Shown in pieces: positions 56,945-64,000 of a stretch of 64,000 nucleotides of DNA. The translations under genes and the position numbers were made by a program. The notes under the pieces are model-generated. The model was not told where the DNA came from, did not search any database, and worked only from the letters and a program-made list of their open reading frames with translations. The stretch is from contig NZ_CP149571.1 in NCBI RefSeq assembly GCF_037890695.1, positions 3,812,001 to 3,876,000 on the forward strand, in the 5' to 3' direction. This stretch comes from Aeromonas jandaei (GTDB lineage: Bacteria > Pseudomonadota > Gammaproteobacteria > Enterobacterales > Aeromonadaceae). Numbering within the stretch: the first letter of the stretch is position 1; every line of letters begins with the position of its first letter.

Positions 56945-58240
56945 ATGGACGCGCATAGCACCACACTCAACGGCCCCATGATGGGCACCCTGGAATGGAA
57001 AGAGGCGGTTCGCTTCGACAGCACCGACTGGGGCTGGATCATCATGAGCATCGGTATGGCCATCGGTGCGGGGATCGTCTTCCTGCCGGTACAGGTGGGG
57101 CTGATGGGCTTGTGGGTCTTTCTGCTCTCGGCAGTAATAGGCTATCCGGCCATGTATATGTTCCAGCGCCTCTTTATCAATACCCTGGCCACCTCGCCCG
57201 AATGCAAGGATTACCCCAGCGTCATCACCGGCTACCTTGGCAAGAACTGGGGTGTGCTACTCGGCGCCCTCTACTTCGTGATGCTGGTGATCTGGGTCTT
57301 TGTCTACTCCACTGCCATCACCAACGACAGCGCCTCCTTCCTGCAGAGCTTCGGTGTCACCGACGGCCTGCTCTCGGAAAATCCCCTCTACGGTCTGGTG
57401 CTTATTTGCGGTCTGGTGGCGCTGGCCTCGCGCGGCGAAAACCTGCTGTTCAAGATCTCCACCTTTATGGTGCTGACCAAGATCAGCGTGGTGGCCGTGC
57501 TCGGCCTGATGATGGTGGACAAATGGGATGCGGCCAACATCACCGCCATGCCCGCCGCCGGTGACTGGATGAAGGATGCCATCATCATGCTCCCCTTCAC
57601 CCTCACCTCCATCCTCTTTATCCAAAGCCTGAGCCCAATGGTGATCTCCTACCGCTCGCGTGAGAAGTCGCTGGAAGTGGCCCGCTTCAAGGCGATGCGC
57701 GCCATGAATATCGCCTTCGGCATCCTGTTTGTGGTGGTGTTCTTCTACGCAGTCTCCTTTACCCTCGCCATGGGTCACGATCAGGCGGTCAAAGCCTCCG
57801 AGGAGAACATCTCTGCACTGGCGATGGTGGCGCAGGGGATGCCCGGCCAGACCCTCAAGCTGCTCAGCCTGACCCTCAACATCTTTGCGGTAATGACCGC
57901 CTACTTCGGCGTGTACCTCGGTTTCCGTGAAGCCTGTCAGGGGCTGGCAATGAACTTGCTGCGCCGGGTGCTGCCGGAAAACCGCATCAACAAGGGATTG
58001 GTGGGCAAAGGGATCATGGTGTTCACCGTCATGCTCTCCTGGGGTGCCATCGTGCTCAACGCCCCGGTGCTGAGCTTCACCTCCATCTGCAGCCCCATCT
58101 TCGGCATGGTGGGTTGCCTCATCCCGGCCTATCTGGTCTATCAGGTGCCGGCGCTGCACAAGTACAAGGGCACTTCCCTCTACATCATCATCGTCACCGG
58201 CCTGCTGCTCTGCGTCTCGCCTTTCCTGGCGTTCAACTGA
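56945..58240 (+). CDS. cyuP: HAAAP-family transporter, CyuP (YhaO)-like cysteine importer
   Basis: 431 residues, about 11 transmembrane helices. Family features: STDWGWIIMSIGMAIGAGIVFLPVQVG in helix 1, SLSPMVISYRSRE and ILFVVVFFYAVSFTLAMGH. It resembles the serine/cysteine branch of the hydroxy/aromatic amino acid permeases. E. coli pairs YhaO (CyuP) with YhaM (CyuA), so cysteine is the likely substrate. ATG 56945 follows AAGG; an open upstream extension is not used. Confidence 0.88.
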   Translation: MDAHSTTLNGPMMGTLEWKEAVRFDSTDWGWIIMSIGMAIGAGIVFLPVQVGLMGLWVFLLSAVIGYPAMYMFQRLFINTLATSPECKDYPSVITGYLGKNWGVLLGALYFVMLVIWVFVYSTAITNDSASFLQSFGVTDGLLSENPLYGLVLICGLVALASRGENLLFKISTFMVLTKISVVAVLGLMMVDKWDAANITAMPAAGDWMKDAIIMLPFTLTSILFIQSLSPMVISYRSREKSLEVARFKAMRAMNIAFGILFVVVFFYAVSFTLAMGHDQAVKASEENISALAMVAQGMPGQTLKLLSLTLNIFAVMTAYFGVYLGFREACQGLAMNLLRRVLPENRINKGLVGKGIMVFTVMLSWGAIVLNAPVLSFTSICSPIFGMVGCLIPAYLVYQVPALHKYKGTSLYIIIVTGLLLCVSPFLAFN

Positions 58241-58267
58241 TTGGCCAAATAACCAGATAGCCAACAG

Positions 58268-58296
58268 ACGGGTCACCTTCGGGTGGCCCGTTTTCA
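58268..58296 (+). terminator. Terminator after cyuP-like gene
   Basis: ACGGGTCACC-TTCG-GGTGGCCCGT stem (one G-T pair) then TTTT. Confidence 0.85.
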
Positions 58297-58432
58297 TTGG
58301 TATTGAGCTGGCAACAGAACAAAAAGCCAAGGGGATCACAACTTCCCCCTCTCCCTGACCGAAGTGCTGCGGCGAGGAGTAATATTCAGCCATAACCGCA
58401 TGCACCCGTCTTTTCGGGTATCGAGGCCTCAT

Positions 58433-60439
58433 ATGAAATGGATTTTCAACCCGGCTATCAGGCTGGGCAACCAGCTCTCTTTCAAATACAAATTTCTGCT
58501 CTGGTCCTGTCTGATGCTGCTGCCGCTGGCCTACAGCATGGCCAATCTGCTGGGACGGCTGCAGGATGACAACGAACAGGCCCGCAAGGAGCTGGCCGGC
58601 GTCATCAATCTGGCCCCGGTGCCCGCCATCGAGCAGGCGCTGCTGACCCACCGCAATCTGGTCACCCAGCACGCCTACGAGCAGAGCCCGGTGGGAGAGG
58701 ATAAGGTCAAAGCCGCTGCCCAAGCGGTGGAGGATAGCCTGTGCGCCTTTGCCGATACCCGTCAGGAAAATCCCGCTTTCGACGCCCTCAAACAGGGGTG
58801 GGCTGCCCTGCAGAGCGAAGGGAGCAAGCTGGAGGTTGATCAGAGCAATCTGCGCCACGACAAACTACTGACCGAAGTGCGCCACCTCTACAAGAACATC
58901 ACCGCCGCCAGCAGCCTGATCCAGGATCCGGCGCTCGGCACCTATTACATGGTGATCCTCACCAGCGAACGGCTGCCACAACTGCGCGACCTGCTGGCTC
59001 AGGTGCGGGATCGCGCCGCCACCATCGCCGACTTCGGCCTGTTTCAGGCGGAAGGGTACAGCGGCCTGCGCTTTCGCCTTGACCTCATCAACGCCACCCT
59101 GCAGGAGCTGGAAGCCGATCTGACCCTGCTCTACCAGATTGAACCCGCCTATCGCGCCGAGCTGGGCCAGCAGACCGATGTCCTGCTGCAACAGGTGCGT
59201 CAGGGGGTCGATACCATGGAAAACAAGATGATGAAGGATCAGCTGGTGCAGCTCTCAACCAAGGAGGTGCTGGCGCTGGGAGATGGGCTCGACAACACCA
59301 TCACCAAGCTGGCAGGCCAGGTGCGCCAGCGGCTGGAAGCCGACCTGCATCAACGCATGGCAGCCAACCAGCGCCATTTCTGGTGGGTCACGGCGCCACT
59401 GACCGCCATCCTGCTGCTCTATATCTACCTGATGATCGGCGCCTATCTCTCCCTGCGAGACACGGTGGGCCGGGTACGGGAGATCGCAGCCCGGGTCAAC
59501 GCCCAGGATCTCAGCCAGCATATCGAGATTGTCGGTCAGGATGAGCTGGCGGCCATCAGCCGTGATTACAACATCACCCTGGAGACCCTGCGCACCCTGA
59601 TGCGGCGGGTACGGGAAAACGGCGTAACCGTGGTGGAGAGCGCCACCGAGATTGAGGATCGCACCTGCCGCTCTCAGGAGGTGATCGCCGCCCAGCAAGG
59701 GGAGACCCATCAGGTGGCCACCGCCATCAAGGAGCTGGCCGCCACGTCACAAGACATGGCGGGCAACGCCCTGCAGGCTGCCCGGATGACTCAGGAAGCC
59801 CAGCAGGTGGTGGGTAAGGGCGAGGCCGTGGTCGATCGCACCATCAAGGCGATCGACCATATCAACCGCGAAGTACTGCGCACCGCCGAGAGCATTGGTC
59901 AACTGGAGCAGCAGTGCAGCCAGATTGGTGGTGTCATCAGCGTGATACGCGGTATCGCCGAGCAGACCAACCTGCTGGCACTCAACGCCGCCATCGAGGC
60001 CGCCCGGGCGGGTGAACAGGGACGCGGCTTCGCCGTGGTAGCCGATGAAGTGCGCTCGCTGGCCAGTCGCACCCAGGGGGCCACCGTCGAGATCCAGCAG
60101 ATGATTGAACAGCTGCAATCCGGCGCCCGCGCCTCGGTCAATGCCATGTCTGCCGCCAGCCGCGAAGCGCAGGAGGGGGTCGGTCTCGCCCAAGAAGCCC
60201 AGCACGCTTTCGGCGCCATCACCGAGAAGGTGGATCGGATGGTCGATACCAATGCCATCATCGCCAGCGCCATCGAACAGCAGGGCGCAGTGGTCAACGA
60301 GATCGAGCGCAATGTGGTGCGCATCTCCGATGGCAGTGACGAGGCGCTACAGGTCGCCAACGAGGCGCGCGATGCTGCTCGCCAGATCCACCAGCTTACC
60401 GAGCAGTTACGCAGCATGGTGCAGAACTTCGTCCTCTAA
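58433..60439 (+). CDS. Methyl-accepting chemotaxis protein
   Basis: Chemoreceptor signalling through CheA/CheW. 668 residues from ATG 58433 (GAGG upstream). One helix near residues 20-40, a periplasmic ligand-binding part to about residue 300, the second helix ([20 protein letters not shown]), a HAMP domain, and the signalling tip [20 protein letters not shown] followed by [19 protein letters not shown]. The ligand is unknown. It lacks the CheR-docking pentapeptide at its C terminus (ends SMVQNFVL). Monocistronic. Confidence 0.94.
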   Translation: MKWIFNPAIRLGNQLSFKYKFLLWSCLMLLPLAYSMANLLGRLQDDNEQARKELAGVINLAPVPAIEQALLTHRNLVTQHAYEQSPVGEDKVKAAAQAVEDSLCAFADTRQENPAFDALKQGWAALQSEGSKLEVDQSNLRHDKLLTEVRHLYKNITAASSLIQDPALGTYYMVILTSERLPQLRDLLAQVRDRAATIADFGLFQAEGYSGLRFRLDLINATLQELEADLTLLYQIEPAYRAELGQQTDVLLQQVRQGVDTMENKMMKDQLVQLSTKEVLALGDGLDNTITKLAGQVRQRLEADLHQRMAANQRHFWWVTAPLTAILLLYIYLMIGAYLSLRDTVGRVREIAARVNAQDLSQHIEIVGQDELAAISRDYNITLETLRTLMRRVRENGVTVVESATEIEDRTCRSQEVIAAQQGETHQVATAIKELAATSQDMAGNALQAARMTQEAQQVVGKGEAVVDRTIKAIDHINREVLRTAESIGQLEQQCSQIGGVISVIRGIAEQTNLLALNAAIEAARAGEQGRGFAVVADEVRSLASRTQGATVEIQQMIEQLQSGARASVNAMSAASREAQEGVGLAQEAQHAFGAITEKVDRMVDTNAIIASAIEQQGAVVNEIERNVVRISDGSDEALQVANEARDAARQIHQLTEQLRSMVQNFVL

Positions 60440-60469
60440 ACCGGCCCGATCGGGTCAGCCATCAGTTAA

Positions 60470-60497
60470 AACCAGCCCCGTCGGGCTGGTTTTTTTA
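60470..60497 (+). terminator. Terminator after chemoreceptor gene
   Basis: AACCAGCCCC-GTC-GGGCTGGTT then TTTTTT. Confidence 0.9.
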
Positions 60498-60715
60498 TGC
60501 TCTGCTTCCGCCCCGCTAACCCCGAGCGGAGTGATGCAAAAACCGCCATCGCTGTTGCGTGCAAGAATGCAGCCAGAGTAAGCTCGGATGCAATAAAAAG
60601 AGTCGAACGCTACCTCTTTCCTGCACAAGTACAAGATATCGGCAAGAAAGTAGAAAAGCAGTTCAACCCGCGGAAGGTCACATCACGACAAACCCGTTCA
60701 GGCGAGGTATCGCAG

Positions 60716-61006
60716 ATGGCGAAGTACCAGTTTTTTACCATGCCGGACTCCAACAGGCAGCACTACACCTTTATCGACATGGCCTCCCCCACCTTTCTGC
60801 CCGAAAAAGAGGCGCTACTGGCGCAGGGATTTGAAGTCGAGGAGGATTTTATCGATGCCTGGAGTCCGCAAGAGGCGGTGGAGAAGTACCGCTCCAACTT
60901 TCTCTACGTGGCCGATGAAATAGGCAAATCAGACAGCAGCTACGCCTTTGCCGTCGCACTGATGGAGATGGGCAAGAGAGTATTTGGCCGCAACTCGGGC
61001 CATTAA
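60716..61006 (+). CDS. Hypothetical small cytoplasmic protein
   Basis: 96 residues from ATG 60716 with GAGG eight bases upstream; a longer open frame begins at 60497 but runs through the terminator and lacks a ribosome site. No family recognised. Acidic and aromatic residues alternate (YQFFTMPDSNRQHYTFIDMASPTFLPEKEALL), no signal peptide, no membrane segment. It is convergent with another small gene. Confidence 0.65.
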   Translation: MAKYQFFTMPDSNRQHYTFIDMASPTFLPEKEALLAQGFEVEEDFIDAWSPQEAVEKYRSNFLYVADEIGKSDSSYAFAVALMEMGKRVFGRNSGH

Positions 61007-61017
61007 TCGTTAAAAAG

Positions 61018-61050
61018 AGTTGGCCATCGCGCCCACAGACTCGATGGCCA
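61018..61050. terminator. Shared terminator of two small convergent genes
   Basis: TGGCCATCG / CGATGGCCA inverted repeat with a 12-base loop. On the reverse strand it is followed by ACTCTTTTTAA. Confidence 0.6.
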
Positions 61051-61055
61051 CTGGT

Positions 61056-61244
61056 TTAACAACAGGCCAGCTGGCGGAGCATCTCGATCAGCTCCTCTTC
61101 GCTGCTCGGCTCGTAAGCAAGCTGCAGACAGGGGGCCGCGCCCCCCATCAACATGTAGACATTGGTGCTGCAGTGGTCGTAGTGATACCACTTACCATTG
61201 ATGCAGACGTCGGTATAGCACCTCGGATCCCTTTCCAGTTCCAT
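61056..61244 (-). CDS. Hypothetical small Cys-containing protein
   Basis: 62 residues from ATG 61244, eight bases after AAAAGG; a GTG two codons upstream sits too close to the ribosome site. Five cysteines plus aromatic residues (PRCYTDVCINGKWYHYDHCSTNVYMLM...LRQLACC) suggest metal or disulfide chemistry. No signal peptide and no recognised family. Confidence 0.6.
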   Translation of the reverse strand: MELERDPRCYTDVCINGKWYHYDHCSTNVYMLMGGAAPCLQLAYEPSSEEELIEMLRQLACC

Positions 61245-61504
61245 ATTCACATCCTTTTGTTACATCTCCACAACATCACTTCTGACCGTAAGACAACCGA
61301 CGACCGGGTATCTTGATACAGATCAAGATGTGTCGCGACTGCCAGTCAAGAAACTGAAAGGATGTGGGCAACTGCTTGAATCATGATAAGTAATGACTCT
61401 GTTTTAGAGCTGTTAAGCTCCCCGTCAGTCATGACAGCAACAATGGAAGATATCGGCTGTTTAACCGACATACTGGGTAAACGGGATAAAAACAGGATGA
61501 CTTG

Positions 61505-62443
61505 ATGGCGAGTCCACACATAGACCTCAACCTTTTTCGGATCTTCGATCGCGTCATGACCGAAAAAGGGGTATCAACAGCAGCCAGCAGCCTGGATATG
61601 ACCCCTGCGGCGATAAGCCAGGCCATTCGCCGCCTTAGCGACCAGATTGGCGAGCCACTATTTCTCCGGGAAGGGCGCGGGATCACACCAACCAGCCGGG
61701 CCCTCGCCCTGCACAGGGAGATCCGCACAGCCCTCAATACCATGGAGCGCTCCCTGCAACTCAATCAGGAGTTTGATCCCGGCACCAGTCAGCGCGTCTT
61801 TCGCATCGCCAGCCATCCGGATCTGGATCTGCTCCTGCTACCCAGACTCCTTGCCCATCTCGCCGCAACAGCACCTCACTGCCGCGTCGAATCAGTCCCC
61901 GGGCTCTATGAGGAGCATCTTCGCCAGCAAGCCCTTCGCCAGCACAATATCGACCTGATACTGGCCAGCACTGCATTGGAAGAGAGCGGCTTTTTGAGCC
62001 AGCCACTACTGAATCTGGAACTCAGAGTCGTGTGCCGTGCCGCGCATCCCCGCATTGAACATCAGCTCGACTTCGAGGCCTTCTTTGCCGAAGAACACGT
62101 GGTGTGGGACGTGAGACGCAAAGATGACTGGGTGATCCGCAGCCTGACCAGCAAGAACTTGCCACCACGCAAAATCGCCTATGAAAGCAACGCCCTGCTG
62201 ACAGCGCTCTCTCTGGTCAGTCAGACTGACTGGCTCTGTGTCACCAGCCAATGGCATCTGGCCATGATGCGCCAACCACTTGCCCTCAAGGACTTTCCTC
62301 TCCCCTGGGAGTCTGCCCCCTGCCCCGTCTACATCAACTGGCATCAGAGTGCAAAACGAGACCCCGCACTCAGCTGGCTTATTCAACAGTTACAACTTCT
62401 CACCACAGCTGAACCCAATCGCAATGGTTTAACGCCTGCTTAA
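61505..62443 (+). CDS. LysR family transcriptional regulator
   Basis: 312 residues. N-terminal winged HTH (LNLFRIFDRVMTEKGVSTAASSLDMTPAAISQAIRRLSDQIGEPLF) and a C-terminal periplasmic-binding-like effector domain. ATG 61505 (AGGA upstream) is preferred over TTG 61502. It precedes, on the same strand, the predicted barrel protein and the alkyl sulfatase gene and could regulate them; the effector is unknown. Confidence 0.92.
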   Translation: MASPHIDLNLFRIFDRVMTEKGVSTAASSLDMTPAAISQAIRRLSDQIGEPLFLREGRGITPTSRALALHREIRTALNTMERSLQLNQEFDPGTSQRVFRIASHPDLDLLLLPRLLAHLAATAPHCRVESVPGLYEEHLRQQALRQHNIDLILASTALEESGFLSQPLLNLELRVVCRAAHPRIEHQLDFEAFFAEEHVVWDVRRKDDWVIRSLTSKNLPPRKIAYESNALLTALSLVSQTDWLCVTSQWHLAMMRQPLALKDFPLPWESAPCPVYINWHQSAKRDPALSWLIQQLQLLTTAEPNRNGLTPA

Positions 62444-62642
62444 AAATTGATTATTGCGAACTGCAATGATCGGGGATGCTGAACAAGTTACGCTAACTGC
62501 GTGTAAAAAGTGATGCATCCTCTCTTTCTTATATAAAGATGATTATCAGATGCCACACTATTAATTGATGTCGTATCAACATCATCGATTAATCACATTT
62601 CTGATGACACTCATTCACCAACCAAAATAAAAACACCATAAC

Positions 62643-63446
62643 ATGATGAAAAAAATACTCCTGCCCCTATGTATAGGTGTGGCTATGCCTGCCATCGCCA
62701 AATCATCAGACAATTCGGCACCATTACAGGATATGTCTGACCCACTTGCGGTATATAGCCAATGGGGAGGCGGCATTAGCGACGATGGTCTCAATCTGAA
62801 ATTCGGCAACCAATATGACAGCGGTAGCCAAAACAAACGGGCGATGAATATCATCGAAGCAAAAGGGGTCATGGGTGAAGGCCTGGGCTGGTCTGATCAT
62901 CAAACTCGTGACAACTCCCTCGACAGCCTGCGGCTGCGCAATTTCACCATCAATACCGAGAACGGCCTCGGCACCCAGCTGGATATCATCTACAACTTTG
63001 ATGAAAGTTATCTGGCCGAACAGAACTCCTCTGTCTCCTATAGTCTGATTAAAGCACTGCCGGCCTGGGGCCCGCTTCAGCTATATCCTCTGGCTGGAGT
63101 TGGTGCCAATATATCAATGAATCAATATATTGATAGTAATCGTAAACAGATCGATGCCGGTTATACCATTCCTGGCACATTTTATCTCGTCGGAATGTAT
63201 AGCAAACTGACTCTTAATGAAAAGTGGTGGTTGAATTACAATCCTATGTTTGCCAATACCCTTTCAGGCTCCGAATTTTATAAAGAGAATGCCTTCGGTG
63301 ATGGCGAAAGTGCTGCGCTGTATCACGAGGTCGCACTCTCCTATCAATATTCAGGGCGACTTAACTTCAGAACTTTCATCAACTGGAACAATATTGCCGG
63401 AATTGAGGAGGCCACCTATCGACTGGAGTTCAATTACCAGTTCTGA
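62643..63446 (+). CDS. Predicted outer-membrane beta-barrel protein
   Basis: 267 residues with a signal peptide (MMKKILLPLCIGVAMPAIA). The rest alternates polar and hydrophobic residues as in a small barrel (GGGISDDGLNLKFGNQY, YRLEFNYQF) and ends in Phe, the usual insertion signal of outer-membrane proteins. I cannot name the family. Base composition is more AT-rich than its neighbours. It lies between the LysR gene and the alkyl sulfatase gene; a role in surfactant or substrate entry is only a guess. Confidence 0.75.
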   Translation: MMKKILLPLCIGVAMPAIAKSSDNSAPLQDMSDPLAVYSQWGGGISDDGLNLKFGNQYDSGSQNKRAMNIIEAKGVMGEGLGWSDHQTRDNSLDSLRLRNFTINTENGLGTQLDIIYNFDESYLAEQNSSVSYSLIKALPAWGPLQLYPLAGVGANISMNQYIDSNRKQIDAGYTIPGTFYLVGMYSKLTLNEKWWLNYNPMFANTLSGSEFYKENAFGDGESAALYHEVALSYQYSGRLNFRTFINWNNIAGIEEATYRLEFNYQF

Positions 63447-63550
63447 CACACCTTGCCAATTATGCCTGGCAATTTCAAATACGGCAGGCTGCAATCTCCT
63501 CACTACACTTAGCCCTGCCGCCCAACACCACTACCTCTGGAGTAATTCTG

Positions 63551-64000
63551 ATGAAACCAAGGTTTTCAGCACCCACGGTCGTCACTATCTTGCTGTCCGG
63601 TGCCCTGCTTCTGCAGCCCGCCTGGGCAGTCATCAATCCCAAACCGGCTAGCGAATTTACCATCAAGGCGAACCAGGGTGTGCTGCACACCCTGCCGTTC
63701 AATGACAAGCAGGATTTCGAGGATGCCCAACGCGGATTCATTGCCAAACCCGATACCCTGACCATCAGGGATGACAATGGCAACGTGGTGTGGGATCTGG
63801 AGCAGTACAAGACCTACATCGGGCTCGACAAGGCATCCCCTGACACCGTCAACCCCAGCCTGTGGCGCAACGCCCAGCTCAACATGCAGTACGGCTTGTT
63901 CAAGGTCACCGACAAGATTTACCAAATTCGCGGCTTTGACCTCTCCAACATCACCTTTATCGAGGGTGACAAGGGGTGGATCGTCTTCGACCCGCTGATC
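63551..64000 (+). CDS. Alkyl/aryl sulfatase, SdsA/BDS1-like metallo-beta-lactamase fold (5' part)
   Basis: The first 150 codons of a gene running past the window. Signal peptide (LLSGALLLQPAWA), then conserved N-terminal blocks of the SDS-hydrolase family: FEDAQRGFIAKPD, VVWDLEQYKTYIG, DTVNPSLWRNAQLNMQYGLF and IYQIRGFDLSNITFIEGDKG. The zinc motif (HxHxDH) would follow in the missing part. The enzyme would release sulfate from alkyl sulfates in the periplasm. Confidence 0.92.
   Translation, partial: MKPRFSAPTVVTILLSGALLLQPAWAVINPKPASEFTIKANQGVLHTLPFNDKQDFEDAQRGFIAKPDTLTIRDDNGNVVWDLEQYKTYIGLDKASPDTVNPSLWRNAQLNMQYGLFKVTDKIYQIRGFDLSNITFIEGDKGWIVFDPLI

Noticed and set aside
57257..58858. A 533-codon reverse-strand frame across cyuP and the chemoreceptor start
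   Set aside because: Antisense to two well-supported genes, His/Gln-rich low-complexity composition, no domain.

Overview
The window looks like chromosomal DNA of a GC-rich gammaproteobacterium, most likely Aeromonas. This rests on the gene repertoire and on recognisable gammaproteobacterial blocks (dnaQ-rnhA-yafS-gloB-mltD, Lpp, AqpZ, FabV, AlaA, RlmF, a YheO-type regulator next to a cysteine desulfidase). I ran no search, so the genus is an inference. It reads as ordinary core and accessory chromosome: I see no prophage, insertion sequence, CRISPR array or rRNA. One tRNA-Ser(CGA) is present.

Layout. 1-3.2 kb: end of an RND adaptor gene and a complete HAE1-type multidrug pump. 3.2-9.3 kb: a copper/silver export operon (Met/His-rich membrane protein, CusB with a fused CusF domain, CusA, free CusF) behind a promoter with the 19-bp spacer and dyad of CueR/MerR-type control. 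9.4-14.3 kb: a reverse-strand ferric-siderophore ABC transporter with a siderophore-interacting reductase and Fur-like sites. 14.5-21.9 kb: an HD-GYP response regulator, a TIGR03503-like membrane protein, then dnaQ/rnhA/methyltransferase/gloB/mltD. 22.2-25.2 kb: a frameshifted astE, a DUF1127 gene, and a gene that reads as a homologue of the replication-fork arrest protein Tus. 25.3-29.7 kb: a very large SNF2-type helicase, a candidate CRP-controlled small RNA, and tRNA-Ser. 30-38.5 kb: L,D-transpeptidase, DUF481 protein, DASS anion transporter, MaoC hydratase, RlmF, NlpC/P60 lipoprotein, Sfp-type phosphopantetheinyl transferase, YbbN co-chaperone, Lpp. 38.7-47 kb: ribB behind an FMN riboswitch, purU, a frameshifted DUF945 gene, cardiolipin synthase, DUF1439 protein, GNAT enzyme, SLT lytic transglycosylase with a hexanucleotide repeat, aqpZ, DUF1653 protein. 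47-54 kb: alaA, YfcC-type transporter, fabV, two periplasmic binding proteins without a transporter, a histidine phosphatase. 54.2-58.3 kb: a cysteine-use cluster (YheO-type regulator, CyuA desulfidase, RidA, divergent CyuP-type transporter). 58.4-64 kb: a chemoreceptor, two small hypothetical genes, a LysR regulator, a predicted outer-membrane barrel and the start of an alkyl sulfatase running off the end.

How genes work together. The Cus proteins form a periplasm-to-outside Cu(I)/Ag(I) export route whose outer-membrane channel is not encoded here. The siderophore ABC proteins import a ferric complex that the SIP reductase would reduce. CyuP would import cysteine, CyuA would split it to sulfide and 2-aminoacrylate, and RidA would hydrolyse the 2-aminoacrylate or its imine. 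Two genes (astE and the DUF945 gene) are each broken by a single-base change in a short G/C run, which could be assembly error or real decay. The points most worth following up are the Tus homologue with a LexA-like box upstream, the candidate CRP-driven small RNA with an adjacent LacI-family-type palindrome, the promoter/terminator overlap in the iron locus, and the two adjacent orphan binding proteins.
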